From Streptomyces sp. NBC_00663 (lineage in GTDB: Bacteria; Actinomycetota; Actinomycetes; Streptomycetales; Streptomycetaceae), in contig NZ_CP109027.1 of the NCBI RefSeq assembly GCF_036226885.1, forward strand, positions 5,642,001 through 5,706,000: DNA of 64,000 bases. Direction: 5' to 3'. A program made the position numbers and the translations under genes. Every line of letters starts with the position of its first letter. The stretch's first letter is position 1. The notes beneath the pieces are model-generated. The model was given only the letters and a program-made list of their open reading frames with translations, was not told where the DNA came from and made no database searches. Positions 1 through 7,918 of the stretch are shown here, piece after piece.

Positions 1-36
1 GGCGGACAAAGCGCCGGCGCGGCTGAGGGTACGCAT
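1..36 (-). CDS. Possible N-terminus of a gene running off the left edge
   Basis: Reading leftward from position 36, ATG opens a frame giving MRTLSRAGALSA before the window ends. A basic residue followed by a hydrophobic stretch would suit a signal peptide, but twelve codons are too few to identify a product. No strong ribosome binding site precedes it. It may not be a gene. Positions 37 to 170 hold nothing else I can support. Confidence 0.25.
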   Translation of the reverse strand, partial: MRTLSRAGALSA

Positions 37-170
37 GGGCAGTCCATCTTCGAGACGTGACAGGGAAGATGTGGAGGGGGCGGCTCAGCATCCAGCCACG
101 ACTGACCCAAGGTCAATCACGAACAGACAACACTCACGTCCTCCACAGCTGTGGAGAACCCCGAAAGCCG

Positions 171-686
171 TCAGATGGTCACGAAAGCGGCGGTGAGCAG
201 CGCGATTCCCGCCCCCGCCATCACCCACGCGCCCCGCGTGCGCCCCAACCCGCCCGCCACCACGACCGACGCCAGCAGCAGCGCACCACCGAGCGGAACC
301 CAGGCATAGAGAATCCCCGCCGGACCGGACCGTACGACGTCATCACTGCTGGGCTTCACGACCACCGTGTACGTCTCGCCCTTGCGCACGGCGACCGTCC
401 TCTCGATGACGACCACCGCACGCGCCTTGGACCCCTCGGAGATCGGCGTGTACGGCCCGGAGCAGGTGTCCTCCCCGCACCGCGTCACCTCGATCGTGCC
501 GCTCTCCCGGCCCTTCGTCAGCATCACGTGCTGCGCGGTGCCCCACGACGCCCACACCCCGGCGATCAGGATCAGCGCCGCGACCGCGCCCATCGCCGCG
601 AGCCGCCCGAAACGGAGGGCGGCGACCGAGGCCTGGCGGGAGGCCTGACGGGACTTTGCGGCGGTGGCAGGCATGGCGGGGATCAT
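171..686 (-). CDS. Small membrane protein of unknown function
   Basis: 171 residues. A basic N-terminus leads into a transmembrane helix (about residues 30-50, AAMGAVAALILIAGVWASW). A soluble stretch of about 80 residues with two cysteines (GEDTCSG) follows, then two more hydrophobic helices near the C-terminus. The soluble part therefore probably lies outside the membrane. It is 63 bases downstream of pth on the same strand and may be cotranscribed with it. No enzymatic motif is visible. Start uncertain: an in-frame ATG four codons later is equally possible, and neither has a clear ribosome binding site. Confidence 0.7.
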   Translation of the reverse strand: MIPAMPATAAKSRQASRQASVAALRFGRLAAMGAVAALILIAGVWASWGTAQHVMLTKGRESGTIEVTRCGEDTCSGPYTPISEGSKARAVVVIERTVAVRKGETYTVVVKPSSDDVVRSGPAGILYAWVPLGGALLLASVVVAGGLGRTRGAWVMAGAGIALLTAAFVTI

Positions 687-749
687 TGGCCATGGCCGGA
701 CAGCCCGTCAACTTCGGCTGGCCCGGCGCCGCCTCCGCGCCCGGACAAG

Positions 750-1346
750 TCAGGAGTTGTACGTGCTTTGCGCCCGCTCCAACCCCTCGATCACCAGACT
801 CTCCACGGCATCCGCCGCCCGGTCCACGAAGTAGCCGAGCTCCTTGCGCTCGGCCGAGGAGAAGTCCTTCAGCACGAAGTCCGCGACCTGCATCCGACCC
901 GGAGGCCGCCCGATCCCGAACCGCACCCGGTGATACTCGGCGCCGAACGCCTTCGTCATCGACTTCAGCCCGTTGTGCCCGTTGTCCCCGCCGCCCAGCT
1001 TCAGCCGCAGGACGCCGTAGTCGATGTCCAGCTCGTCATGGACCGCCACGATGTTCGCGACGGGCACCTTGTAGAAGTCCTTCAGCGCGTTCACCGGCCC
1101 ACCGGACAGATTCATGAACGACATCGGCTTGGCGAGGATCACCCGGAGGTTGAACGGCCCCGGCGGCCCGATCCGCCCCTCCACGACCTGAGCCTGCGCC
1201 TTCCCGGCCCGCTTGAACCTCCCCCCGATCCGCTCGGCCAGCAGATCGGCCACCATGAAACCGACATTGTGGCGGTTGGCCGCGTACTCCGGCCCGGGAT
1301 TGCCGAGGCCGACGATCAGCCAGGGGTCGTTGGCGGGGGTCGTCAC
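750..1346 (-). CDS. pth: Peptidyl-tRNA hydrolase
   Basis: Hydrolyses the ester bond of peptidyl-tRNAs that fall off ribosomes, recycling tRNA. The family signature near the N-terminus is clear (GLGNPGPEYAANRHNVGF, containing the catalytic histidine), as are the later blocks KPMSFMNLSG and GGGDNGHNGLKS with the substrate-binding asparagines. Length (about 198 residues) is normal. Start: GAGGAG lies 8 bases before GTG at 1346 but only 2 bases before ATG at 1352, so GTG is preferred (protein begins MTTPANDPWL). It follows rplY by about 95 bases on the same strand, an arrangement conserved in actinomycetes. Confidence 0.95.
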   Translation of the reverse strand: MTTPANDPWLIVGLGNPGPEYAANRHNVGFMVADLLAERIGGRFKRAGKAQAQVVEGRIGPPGPFNLRVILAKPMSFMNLSGGPVNALKDFYKVPVANIVAVHDELDIDYGVLRLKLGGGDNGHNGLKSMTKAFGAEYHRVRFGIGRPPGRMQVADFVLKDFSSAERKELGYFVDRAADAVESLVIEGLERAQSTYNS

Positions 1347-1447
1347 GTCCATGTCTCCTCGATACGCGCCAGCCGCCACTCCCGTACGGAAGCAGCGGCT
1401 GACGAATTCTCGCAGAGCTCCCGCAGAGCTCCTGCCGAGCCTCAGGC

Positions 1448-2041
1448 TCAGGCCTCGGCGGCCTCGTCGCCCTCGGCCTCGCCCTCGGCGGCCTCCTCGG
1501 CCTGCGCGGCCAGGACCTGGAGAACGACAGCGTCGCCGTCGACGGCCAGGGTGGTGCCCTTGGGGAGCGTGATGTCCTTGGCGAGGATGGAGGCACCGGC
1601 CTCCAGGCCCTCCACGGAGACCGTGACGGACTCGGGGATGTGCGTGGCCTCGGCCTCGACCGGAAGCGCGTTCAGCACGTGCTCCAGCAGGTTGCCACCG
1701 GCGGCCAGCTCGCCCTCGGTGTGAACCGGGATCTCGACCGTGACGGTCTCGCCGCGCTTGACCAGCTGAAGGTCGACGTGCTCCAGGAAGCCCTTGATCG
1801 GGTCACGCTGGACCGACTTCGGGATCGCCAGCTCGTTGCTCTTGCCGTCGATGTCCACGGAGAGCAGGACGTTCGGGGTACGCAGGGCGAGCAGCAGCTC
1901 GTGGCCCGGAAGCGTCAGGTGCAGCGGGTCCGAACCGTGGCCGTACAGCACACCGGGAACCTTGGCGTCACGACGGATGCGGCGGGCAGCGCCCTTGCCG
2001 AACTCGCTGCGGGTCTCGGCGGAGATCTTGATCTCGGACAT
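1448..2041 (-). CDS. rplY: 50S ribosomal protein L25, Ctc (TL5) form
   Basis: Binds 5S rRNA in the large ribosomal subunit; the long Ctc form is also known as a general stress protein. The N-terminal L25 domain (about residues 1-95, with EFGKGAARRIRR and VPGVLYGHG) is followed by the beta-rich Ctc extension and a very acidic C-terminal tail (EEAAEGEAEGDEAAEA). GAGGAG lies eight bases before ATG at 2041, so this start is preferred over the GTG three codons upstream. It sits between prs and pth on the same strand. Its expression may be influenced by the hairpin in the prs-rplY gap. Confidence 0.95.
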   Translation of the reverse strand: MSEIKISAETRSEFGKGAARRIRRDAKVPGVLYGHGSDPLHLTLPGHELLLALRTPNVLLSVDIDGKSNELAIPKSVQRDPIKGFLEHVDLQLVKRGETVTVEIPVHTEGELAAGGNLLEHVLNALPVEAEATHIPESVTVSVEGLEAGASILAKDITLPKGTTLAVDGDAVVLQVLAAQAEEAAEGEAEGDEAAEA

Positions 2042-2147
2042 GTGGATCACTCCTCGTATGGGTGAGAGCGGACAAGGTCACCCGGCCACGAACGGCCTGC
2101 TACGAAGAGCGCGTCGATAACGGACAGCCGTACCTCGTCATGAGGAC

Positions 2148-2195
2148 GGCCTCCCTCGCCGAGCAACTGGGGCAGTCTACTCGGCGAGGAAGGCC
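2148..2195 (-). terminator. Hairpin between prs and rplY
   Basis: Inverted repeat with a 10-bp perfect core (CTCGGCGAGG, 2180-2189, pairing with 2154-2163). One mismatch further out, 5 more base pairs extend the stem. The loop is 16 bases. There is no T-run on the downstream side, so it could be a partial terminator, attenuator or RNA-processing site separating prs from rplY. Confidence 0.5.
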
Positions 2196-2242
2196 GCAGA
2201 AAAATCGATCATGCAGAAGCGTTCTGCCGGTGAGCGGCAGGC

Positions 2243-3223
2243 CTACTGCTCGTCGAACAGGCTCGTCACCGAACCGTCCTCGAACACCTCACGCACCGCA
2301 CTCGCGATCGTCGGCGCGATCGACAGCACCGTGATCTTGTCCAGGTCACGACCCAGCTCACCCGGCGTCGGCAGCGTGTTCGTGAACACGAACTCGCCCA
2401 CCCGGGAGTTCTTCAGCCGGTCCGCGGCGGGCCCCGAGAGCACACCGTGCGTCGCCGTGACGATGACATCCTCGGCACCGTGCGCGAACAGCGCGTCGGC
2501 CGCGGCGCAGATCGTGCCACCGGTGTCGATCATGTCGTCGACGAGGACGCACACGCGACCCTTGACCTCACCCACGACCTCATGGACGGTCACCTGGTTC
2601 GCCACGTCCTTGTCACGCCGCTTGTGCACGATCGCCAGCGGCGCACCCAGACGGTCGCACCAACGGTCGGCCACCCGGACGCGTCCGGCGTCCGGCGACA
2701 CGACCGTGAGCTTGTCCCGGTCGATCTTCCGGCCCACATAGTCCGCGAGCAGCGGAAGAGCGAAGAGATGGTCGACCGGGCCGTCGAAGAAGCCCTGGAT
2801 CTGATCGGTGTGCAGATCGACGGTGAGCAGGCGGTCGGCACCCGCGGTCTTCATCAGATCCGCGATCAGACGCGCCGAGATCGGCTCACGCCCACGGTGC
2901 TTCTTGTCCTGCCGCGCGTACCCGTAGAACGGCACGATCACCGTGATGGAGCGGGCCGACGCCCGCTTCAGCGCGTCGATCATGATCAACTGCTCCATGA
3001 TCCACTGGTTGATCGGAGCCGTGTGGCTCTGGATCACGAAGCAGTCCGCACCACGTGCCGACTCCTGATACCGCACATAGATCTCGCCGTTGGCGAAGTC
3101 GAAGGCCTTCGTCGGGACAACCCCGACACCCAGCTGCTGGGCGACCTCCTCGGCAAGCTCGGGGTGGGCGCGGCCGGAGAAGAACATCATCTTCTTCTCG
3201 CCGGTCGTCTTGATCCCGGTCAC
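2243..3223 (-). CDS. prs: Ribose-phosphate pyrophosphokinase (PRPP synthetase)
   Basis: Makes phosphoribosyl pyrophosphate from ribose 5-phosphate and ATP, feeding purine, pyrimidine, histidine, tryptophan and NAD synthesis. Class I signatures are present: FFSGRAHPELAEEVAQQLG at the N-terminus, the ATP-region block PFYGYARQDKKHRGREPISA, the metal-binding DLHTDQIQGFF, and the PRPP loop VLVDDMIDTGGT. 326 residues is the normal length. GAGGAG lies 8 bases before the GTG start. It is downstream of glmU, and a -10-like GATAAG on the minus strand near 3318 suggests its own promoter in the 133-bp gap. Confidence 0.96.
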   Translation of the reverse strand: MTGIKTTGEKKMMFFSGRAHPELAEEVAQQLGVGVVPTKAFDFANGEIYVRYQESARGADCFVIQSHTAPINQWIMEQLIMIDALKRASARSITVIVPFYGYARQDKKHRGREPISARLIADLMKTAGADRLLTVDLHTDQIQGFFDGPVDHLFALPLLADYVGRKIDRDKLTVVSPDAGRVRVADRWCDRLGAPLAIVHKRRDKDVANQVTVHEVVGEVKGRVCVLVDDMIDTGGTICAAADALFAHGAEDVIVTATHGVLSGPAADRLKNSRVGEFVFTNTLPTPGELGRDLDKITVLSIAPTIASAVREVFEDGSVTSLFDEQ

Positions 3224-3356
3224 AGCACTGTCTCCTCAGAGGTGTCTCAGCTGGGTGTCGAGAGACCTCGCCGCTGGGCGCGACGGGGCCGTCTCAGCTG
3301 GTAGGTGCGGGTGTGCACTTATCACGGTACGCCGTGTTTGACGCACCTGTTTCCGG

Positions 3357-4805
3357 TCAGCTATCGCTGCCCGGCTCCCGGGACGCCGCCTCGGCCGCCT
3401 TCGCCGCCGCGCTTCCCGGACGCTTACGAGCCACCCAACCCTCGATATTCCGCTGCTGACCACGGGCCACAGCGAGCGAACCGGGCGGCACATCCTTCGT
3501 GATCACCGACCCTGCGGCCGTGTACGCACCGTCCCCGACCGTGACAGGCGCCACAAACATGTTGTCCGAACCCGTCCGGCAGTGCGACCCGACGGTGGTG
3601 TGATGCTTGTCCTGCCCGTCGTAGTTCACGAACACGCTCGCGGCACCGATGTTGCTGTACTCACCGATGGTCGCGTCACCGACGTAAGAGAGGTGAGGCA
3701 CCTTCGTCCCCTCCCCGATGGCGGCGTTCTTCGTCTCCACGTACGTCCCGATCTTGCCCTTGGCACCGAGACGGGTACCGGGCCGAAGATAGGCGTACGG
3801 CCCCACGGTCGCCTCCGGCCCGATGTGCGCCCCGTCCGACACGGTGTTGTCGACACGGGCACCGGCGCCGACGTGGGTGTCCTTCAGACGGCTGTTGGGA
3901 CCGACCTCGGCGGTGGAGCCGATGTGGGTGGTGCCGTGCAGCAGGGTGTTCGGGTGGACGACCGCGTCCTGATCGAAGGTGACGCTGACATCGACCCAGG
4001 TCGTCGCCGGGTCGATGACGGTCACGCCGGCCAGCATGGCCTGCGTCAGCAGCCGGTCGTTGAGAATCCGGCGGGCCTCGCTCAGCTGGACGCGGTTGTT
4101 GATGCCGGCGATCTCACGGTGATCGACGGCGACGGAGGCGCCCACGCGGTGCCCGGCTTCCCGGAGGATCCCGAGAACATCGGTGAGGTACTCCTCGCCC
4201 TGACTGTTGTCGGTCCTGACCTTCCCGAGCGCATCGGCGAGCAACTGCCCGTCGAACGCGAACACCCCGGAGTTGATCTCACGGATCGCCCGCTGCGAGT
4301 CGGAGGCGTCCTTGTGCTCCACGATCGCGGTGACGGCACCCGAGGCGCTGTCGCGCACGATCCGCCCGTAGCCGGTCGCGTCCGGGACCTCTGCGGTGAG
4401 GACGGTGACGGCGTTGCCGTCGGTGGAGTGGGTGGTCGCGAGGGCGAGGAGGGTCTCACCGGTGAGAAGGGGAGTGTCCCCGCAGACGACCACGACGGTC
4501 CCGTCGACGACCCCACCAAGCTCTTCGAGCGCCATCCGTACGGCGTGCCCGGTGCCGTTCTGCTCCGCCTGTACGGCGGTCCGTACGGCCGGGTCGATGT
4601 CGTTGAGGTGCGCGGTGACCTTCTCGCGCGCGTGACCCACGACGACGACCAGGTTCTCGGGGTCCAACTCACGGGATGCGGCCAGCACATGGCCCACGAG
4701 GCTGCGGCCACAGAGTTCGTGCAGAACCTTGGGGGTGGCCGACTTCATACGGGTGCCCTCACCCGCTGCGAGAACGACGACGGCTGCCGGGCGGTTGGCG
4801 CTCAC
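3357..4805 (-). CDS. glmU: Bifunctional UDP-GlcNAc pyrophosphorylase / GlcN-1-P acetyltransferase
   Basis: Carries out the last two steps to UDP-N-acetylglucosamine, the precursor of peptidoglycan. The N-terminal uridylyltransferase has the signature LAAGEGTRMKSATPKVLHEL (residues about 13-32). The C-terminal half is a left-handed beta-helix of hexapeptide repeats, including YVGDATIGEYSNIGAASVFV and the active-site region VGSHCRTGSDNMFVAP. 482 residues is typical. The GTG start has only a weak upstream GAAGGG. It is first in the glmU-prs-rplY-pth series and is separated from the upstream tRNA by a strong hairpin. Confidence 0.96.
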   Translation of the reverse strand: MSANRPAAVVVLAAGEGTRMKSATPKVLHELCGRSLVGHVLAASRELDPENLVVVVGHAREKVTAHLNDIDPAVRTAVQAEQNGTGHAVRMALEELGGVVDGTVVVVCGDTPLLTGETLLALATTHSTDGNAVTVLTAEVPDATGYGRIVRDSASGAVTAIVEHKDASDSQRAIREINSGVFAFDGQLLADALGKVRTDNSQGEEYLTDVLGILREAGHRVGASVAVDHREIAGINNRVQLSEARRILNDRLLTQAMLAGVTVIDPATTWVDVSVTFDQDAVVHPNTLLHGTTHIGSTAEVGPNSRLKDTHVGAGARVDNTVSDGAHIGPEATVGPYAYLRPGTRLGAKGKIGTYVETKNAAIGEGTKVPHLSYVGDATIGEYSNIGAASVFVNYDGQDKHHTTVGSHCRTGSDNMFVAPVTVGDGAYTAAGSVITKDVPPGSLAVARGQQRNIEGWVARKRPGSAAAKAAEAASREPGSDS

Positions 4806-4879
4806 GGGATGCCCTTCGGCTGTGGAGGGGGTGGGGTGACATCCGCAGGATACCGGGGCGTTTCTTGGGGGACATGAGT

Positions 4880-4909
4880 GTGGGCCCTGACTGTGCTGTC
4901 AGGGCCCAC
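4880..4909 (-). terminator. Terminator hairpin downstream of tRNA-Gln
   Basis: Perfect 12-bp stem (GTGGGCCCTGAC paired with GTCAGGGCCCAC) with a 6-base loop. It lies 7 bases after the 3' end of tRNA-Gln in the minus direction. No T-run, as is common in Streptomyces. Confidence 0.85.
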
Positions 4910-4916
4910 GTTCAGT

Positions 4917-4990
4917 TGGCTCCCGGGGAAGGAATCGAACCCTCATTCAATGGACCAAAACCATTTGTCCTGCCTTTAGACGACCCGGGA
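4917..4990 (-). tRNA. tRNA-Gln (anticodon UUG)
   Basis: Full cloverleaf on the minus strand. The acceptor TCCCGGG (4990-4984) pairs with CCCGGGA (4927-4921), followed by discriminator G and an encoded CCA (4919-4917). The anticodon stem AATGG/CCATT encloses loop TTTTGGT, giving anticodon TTG, which reads CAA. The T-arm loop TTCGAAT is present. Only 11 bases separate its 5' end from the stop of the gene at 5002-5874, so the two may share a transcript. Confidence 0.96.
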
Positions 4991-5001
4991 TGGTTCGTCC
5001 G

Positions 5002-5874
5002 CTATGTCCGATTCTCTAGATCGGTGCGGCGCGCAGCCCCTACTATGCCGTACCACCAGCCTTCGATGCGACGGTACAAGTCGGCGCCCTTCAGGACTCT
5101 GACGGCCAGGCAGCCGCGATAGGAGTCACCGATGTTTTTCCGTACCGTCTTCGGGTTGTGTTTCTTCAGCGTTGTCTTGTAGAAGGCGGAGCGGTCGGCG
5201 TCGACGAGTTCGGCCCAATACTCTTCGGCGGCAGGCACGTCCGCGGTCTCATGGATCATCACGGAGTACCGCAGGCGCTCACGCTCAACGCCGAGAAGGT
5301 CGAGCCAGGCATGGAAGACCTTGATCATTCCAGGGTCGCTGTTGACGAAGGTGACGCTTTCCCGGCGGGCGTACGGCTTGTCCTTGCCGCCCTCGGCCCA
5401 ATAGAGGGCGACGCCGGCAATGAACAGATCCCGGTCGGACAGGTCGCCGATTTCTGCGGTTGCGGCTGCCTTGGTTTGCCGGCGCTGCTCGTCCCGTACG
5501 GCCAGTTCGTGCTCCCAGCGTTTCCGACCGGCCAGCCTGGCCTGCTCCGCGGGGTCACGCCGCTCCGGCTTCGGCAGATCCCGAACCCACAACGAGATCG
5601 AACTCTTCGAGCACCCCAGCTCCACCTGGATCTGGTCATAGGTCCAGCCCTGGAGCCGTAGCTCCCTCGCCCTGTCCCTCAGGTCGTCCTTCGCGTTTGG
5701 GCGCCTCGTCCATTCCGGAGGGGGCTCGCCCTCCAGGAGGCGGTTGAGGATGTCGTTGTTGTGGACGTGCAGGTGGTCGCGGATCTGGCGTCGGCTGAGT
5801 CCTGCCCGTCGTAAGGCCACCGCCTGTTCCCGCAGCCTCTCGAAGTCGGCGTATTTGTCATGTGAACGTGCCAT
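5002..5874 (-). CDS. Two-HTH protein with C-terminal LAGLIDADG-like region; contains a TTA codon
   Basis: 290 residues, no firm product name. Two predicted helix-turn-helix segments come first (about residues 22-45 and 65-90, the second reading WTYDQIQVELGCSKSSISLW). The C-terminal 140 residues start with LFIAGVALYWAEGGK, which resembles a LAGLIDADG helix ending in an acidic residue. WHAT follows is consistent with that fold: basic and aromatic blocks such as FYKTTLKKHNPKTVRKNIG and RIEGWWYGIVG. I infer a DNA-binding, possibly homing-endonuclease-derived protein. Its tenth leucine region contains the only in-frame TTA codon I found in the window (5812-5814), predicting dependence on bldA. The stop is 11 bases from tRNA-Gln. 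Start uncertain (ATG 5880 or 5874; no good ribosome binding site). Confidence 0.7.
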   Translation of the reverse strand: MARSHDKYADFERLREQAVALRRAGLSRRQIRDHLHVHNNDILNRLLEGEPPPEWTRRPNAKDDLRDRARELRLQGWTYDQIQVELGCSKSSISLWVRDLPKPERRDPAEQARLAGRKRWEHELAVRDEQRRQTKAAATAEIGDLSDRDLFIAGVALYWAEGGKDKPYARRESVTFVNSDPGMIKVFHAWLDLLGVERERLRYSVMIHETADVPAAEEYWAELVDADRSAFYKTTLKKHNPKTVRKNIGDSYRGCLAVRVLKGADLYRRIEGWWYGIVGAARRTDLENRT

Positions 5875-6029
5875 GGGCATACCGTCCGGGCGGAATAATC
5901 GCTTCCGGGGTCGAACAGGGGCTGGTTCAGCAGTTCGAGGGAAATCGGGTGGTTTCGCTTCTGGCCGGTCATGGCAGGTGGTGTAGGCCAGTCCCGGAAA
6001 CTCACCGGAAAAGCCGCACCCGCCGCCCG

Positions 6030-6035
6030 TAGGCT
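6030..6035 (+). promoter_or_regulatory. -10 box of a likely leaderless promoter for the histidine kinase gene
   Basis: TAGGCT is followed by exactly six bases and then the ATG at 6042. This is the spacing expected when transcription begins at the start codon. The GGAGGC in the gap is too close to the ATG to serve well as a ribosome binding site. Confidence 0.5.
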
Positions 6036-6041
6036 GGAGGC

Positions 6042-7346
6042 ATGACCACGACGGGGGAAGACCACGCCGCGGCCCGGACGGGGCCGTGGTGGTGGGCCAG
6101 GTGGCGTACCGCACTGTTGGACGTCGGCCTCGCGTTCGTGTCCGTGCTGGAGTGCGCGCGTGAGGGGATCGACTTCGCGGGGGATGCGGGGATCCCGACC
6201 GCGGCGGGGGTGGTGTTCGGGGCGTTCGCGGGGGCCGCGCTGCTGGTGCGGCGGAAGTGGCCGATCGCGGTGGTGCTGGTGTCGATCGCGATCACGCCTG
6301 CCCAGATGGGCTACCTGATGGGCATCGTCGGGCTTTACACCCTTGCCGCGTCCGAGCTGCCTCGGCGGATCATCGGGTCGCTGGCCGGGATGTCGTTCGT
6401 CGGCATGCTGATCGTGATGTTCGTGCGGGTGCGGCAGAGCATGGAGACGGGGGAGAGCGATCTCGGGAGTTGGTCGGTGCCGTTCGCGGCGATCGCCATT
6501 TCCATTGGGCTCACCGCTCCGCCTCTGCTGCTCGGGCTGTATGTCGGGGCTCGGCGGCGGCTCATGGAGAGTTTGCGGGAGCGGGCCGACAGCTTGGAGC
6601 GGGAGCTTCAGTTGCTTGCCGAGCGGGCCGAGGAGCGGGCGCAGTGGGCGCGTAATGAGGAGCGGACCCGGATCGCTCGGGAGATGCATGACGTCGTCGC
6701 GCATCGGGTGAGTCTGATGGTGGTGCATGCGGCGGCGTTGCAGGCCGTTGCTCGGAAGGATCCTGAGAAGGCCGTCAAGAATGCCGCGTTGGTGGGGGAC
6801 ATGGGGCGGCAGGCGCTGACCGAGTTGCGCGAGATGCTCGGGGTGTTGCGGAGCGGGGACGGCGGTGGGGTGCGGCAGGTGGCCGTGCCGTTGGCCGCTG
6901 TGGGGGTCGCTGCCGCGGCTGCGGCTTCGCGGGCCGTTGAGGAGTCCGACGGGCCTTGTCTGTCCGAGTTGGAGGAGTTGATCGGGCAGTCGGCGGCCGC
7001 GGGGATGGTCGTGGATCTGACCGTGGACGGGGATGTGCGGCCGTATGCGGGGGAGGTCGAGCAGACCGCGTATCGGGTCGTCCAGGAGGCGTTGACCAAC
7101 GTCCACAAGCATGCGGCCGGTGCGAAGACGCACGTACGGCTCGCGCATCGGGGGTCCGAGATCGCGATGCAGGTGGAGAACGAGCCGCCGCCGGAGGTGT
7201 CGGTGGCGTCGTCGGCGCGGTTGCCGTCCGGGGGGAACGGGCTCGTGGGGATGAAGGAGCGGGTCGTCGCGCTGGGCGGGGTGTTCGTGTCCGGGCCGAC
7301 GGATGCGGGGGGTTTTCGGGTGTCGGCGGTGATTCCGGCGGCGTAG
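6042..7346 (+). CDS. Orphan sensor histidine kinase (HisKA_3 type)
   Basis: 434 residues. The N-terminal 170 residues contain about five or six transmembrane helices with short loops, so any signal is probably sensed in or near the membrane. A short coiled coil (residues 170-200, ESLRERADSLERELQLLAE) leads to the HisKA_3 dimerisation domain with His216 in REMHDVVAHRVSLM. The ATPase domain has the N-box QEALTNVHKHAAG and G-box GGNGLVGMKERV. This family normally pairs with a NarL/LuxR-type response regulator encoded next door, but none is present on either side, so its partner must lie elsewhere. It is divergent from the HTH/LAGLIDADG-like gene and convergent with the SUKH-3 gene 19 bases away. 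Confidence 0.9.
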   Translation: MTTTGEDHAAARTGPWWWARWRTALLDVGLAFVSVLECAREGIDFAGDAGIPTAAGVVFGAFAGAALLVRRKWPIAVVLVSIAITPAQMGYLMGIVGLYTLAASELPRRIIGSLAGMSFVGMLIVMFVRVRQSMETGESDLGSWSVPFAAIAISIGLTAPPLLLGLYVGARRRLMESLRERADSLERELQLLAERAEERAQWARNEERTRIAREMHDVVAHRVSLMVVHAAALQAVARKDPEKAVKNAALVGDMGRQALTELREMLGVLRSGDGGGVRQVAVPLAAVGVAAAAAASRAVEESDGPCLSELEELIGQSAAAGMVVDLTVDGDVRPYAGEVEQTAYRVVQEALTNVHKHAAGAKTHVRLAHRGSEIAMQVENEPPPEVSVASSARLPSGGNGLVGMKERVVALGGVFVSGPTDAGGFRVSAVIPAA

Positions 7347-7365
7347 CGCTGTCGCTCGGGGTGTT

Positions 7366-7884
7366 TCAGCCTGCTGTGAGTCGTACGGGTTCTATGCCTG
7401 CGACGAGTGCGGCGAGGGCGTGGTCGATGTCGGGGCCGAGGTACCAGTCGCCGGTGTGGTCGAGGGCGTAGGTGCGGCCTTCGGCGTCGATGGCGAGGAG
7501 GGCGGCGGTGTCGGTCTCGGCGCCGAGGGGGCAGATCTCGGTGTCGAGGGCGCGGCCGAGGTCGCCGAGGGTGCGGGCGAGGTGGAGGCCGTGCAGGGGG
7601 TCGAGGTGGAGGTGGGCGGGGGCGACCTGGCGGCCGGGGCCGGTGGGGGTGATGTGGAGGCCGCCGAATTCGGCCCAGGCTTCGACCGCGGCGGGGAAGA
7701 CGGTGTGGCGGTGGCCCGCGGGTGAGGCGTGGGCGCGTAGGGCGTCGGCCCAGATCTCCGCTTGTTTGATGTCCCAGCGTCCGGGTTGCCAGCCGGCGGC
7801 GCGCAGGGCGGCGTCGACGGGTACGGGGAAGCGGGTGCTGCTGGTGCGGTCGGGGTGCATCTGCCCTTCGATCGTCGAGGTCAT
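7366..7884 (-). CDS. SUKH-3 family immunity-type protein
   Basis: 172 residues matching the SUKH-3 family: ALRAAGWQPGRWDIKQAEIW near residue 28, then EAWAEFGGLHITPTGPG, and the C-terminal block GDWYLGPDIDHALAALVAG. SUKH proteins are known as antidotes to polymorphic nuclease and deaminase toxins. It lies 34 bases downstream of the YwqJ-type deaminase on the same strand, so the pair reads as toxin then antidote. No signal peptide; cytosolic. Start at 7884 lacks a clear ribosome binding site; ATG at 7860, preceded by GAAGGG, is an alternative. Confidence 0.85.
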   Translation of the reverse strand: MTSTIEGQMHPDRTSSTRFPVPVDAALRAAGWQPGRWDIKQAEIWADALRAHASPAGHRHTVFPAAVEAWAEFGGLHITPTGPGRQVAPAHLHLDPLHGLHLARTLGDLGRALDTEICPLGAETDTAALLAIDAEGRTYALDHTGDWYLGPDIDHALAALVAGIEPVRLTAG

Positions 7885-7918
7885 GGACGTGTAGCGGTTC
7901 TTCGGTAGGTGTGGGGGG

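Noticed and set aside
4917..4990. Integration site of a mobile element at tRNA-Gln
   Set aside because: No integrase, no duplicated tRNA 3' end and no compositional change on either side.
4676..5122. Plus-strand reading frame containing GEGIEPSFNGPKPFVLPLDD
   Set aside because: This is the antisense translation of tRNA-Gln, a common spurious annotation.
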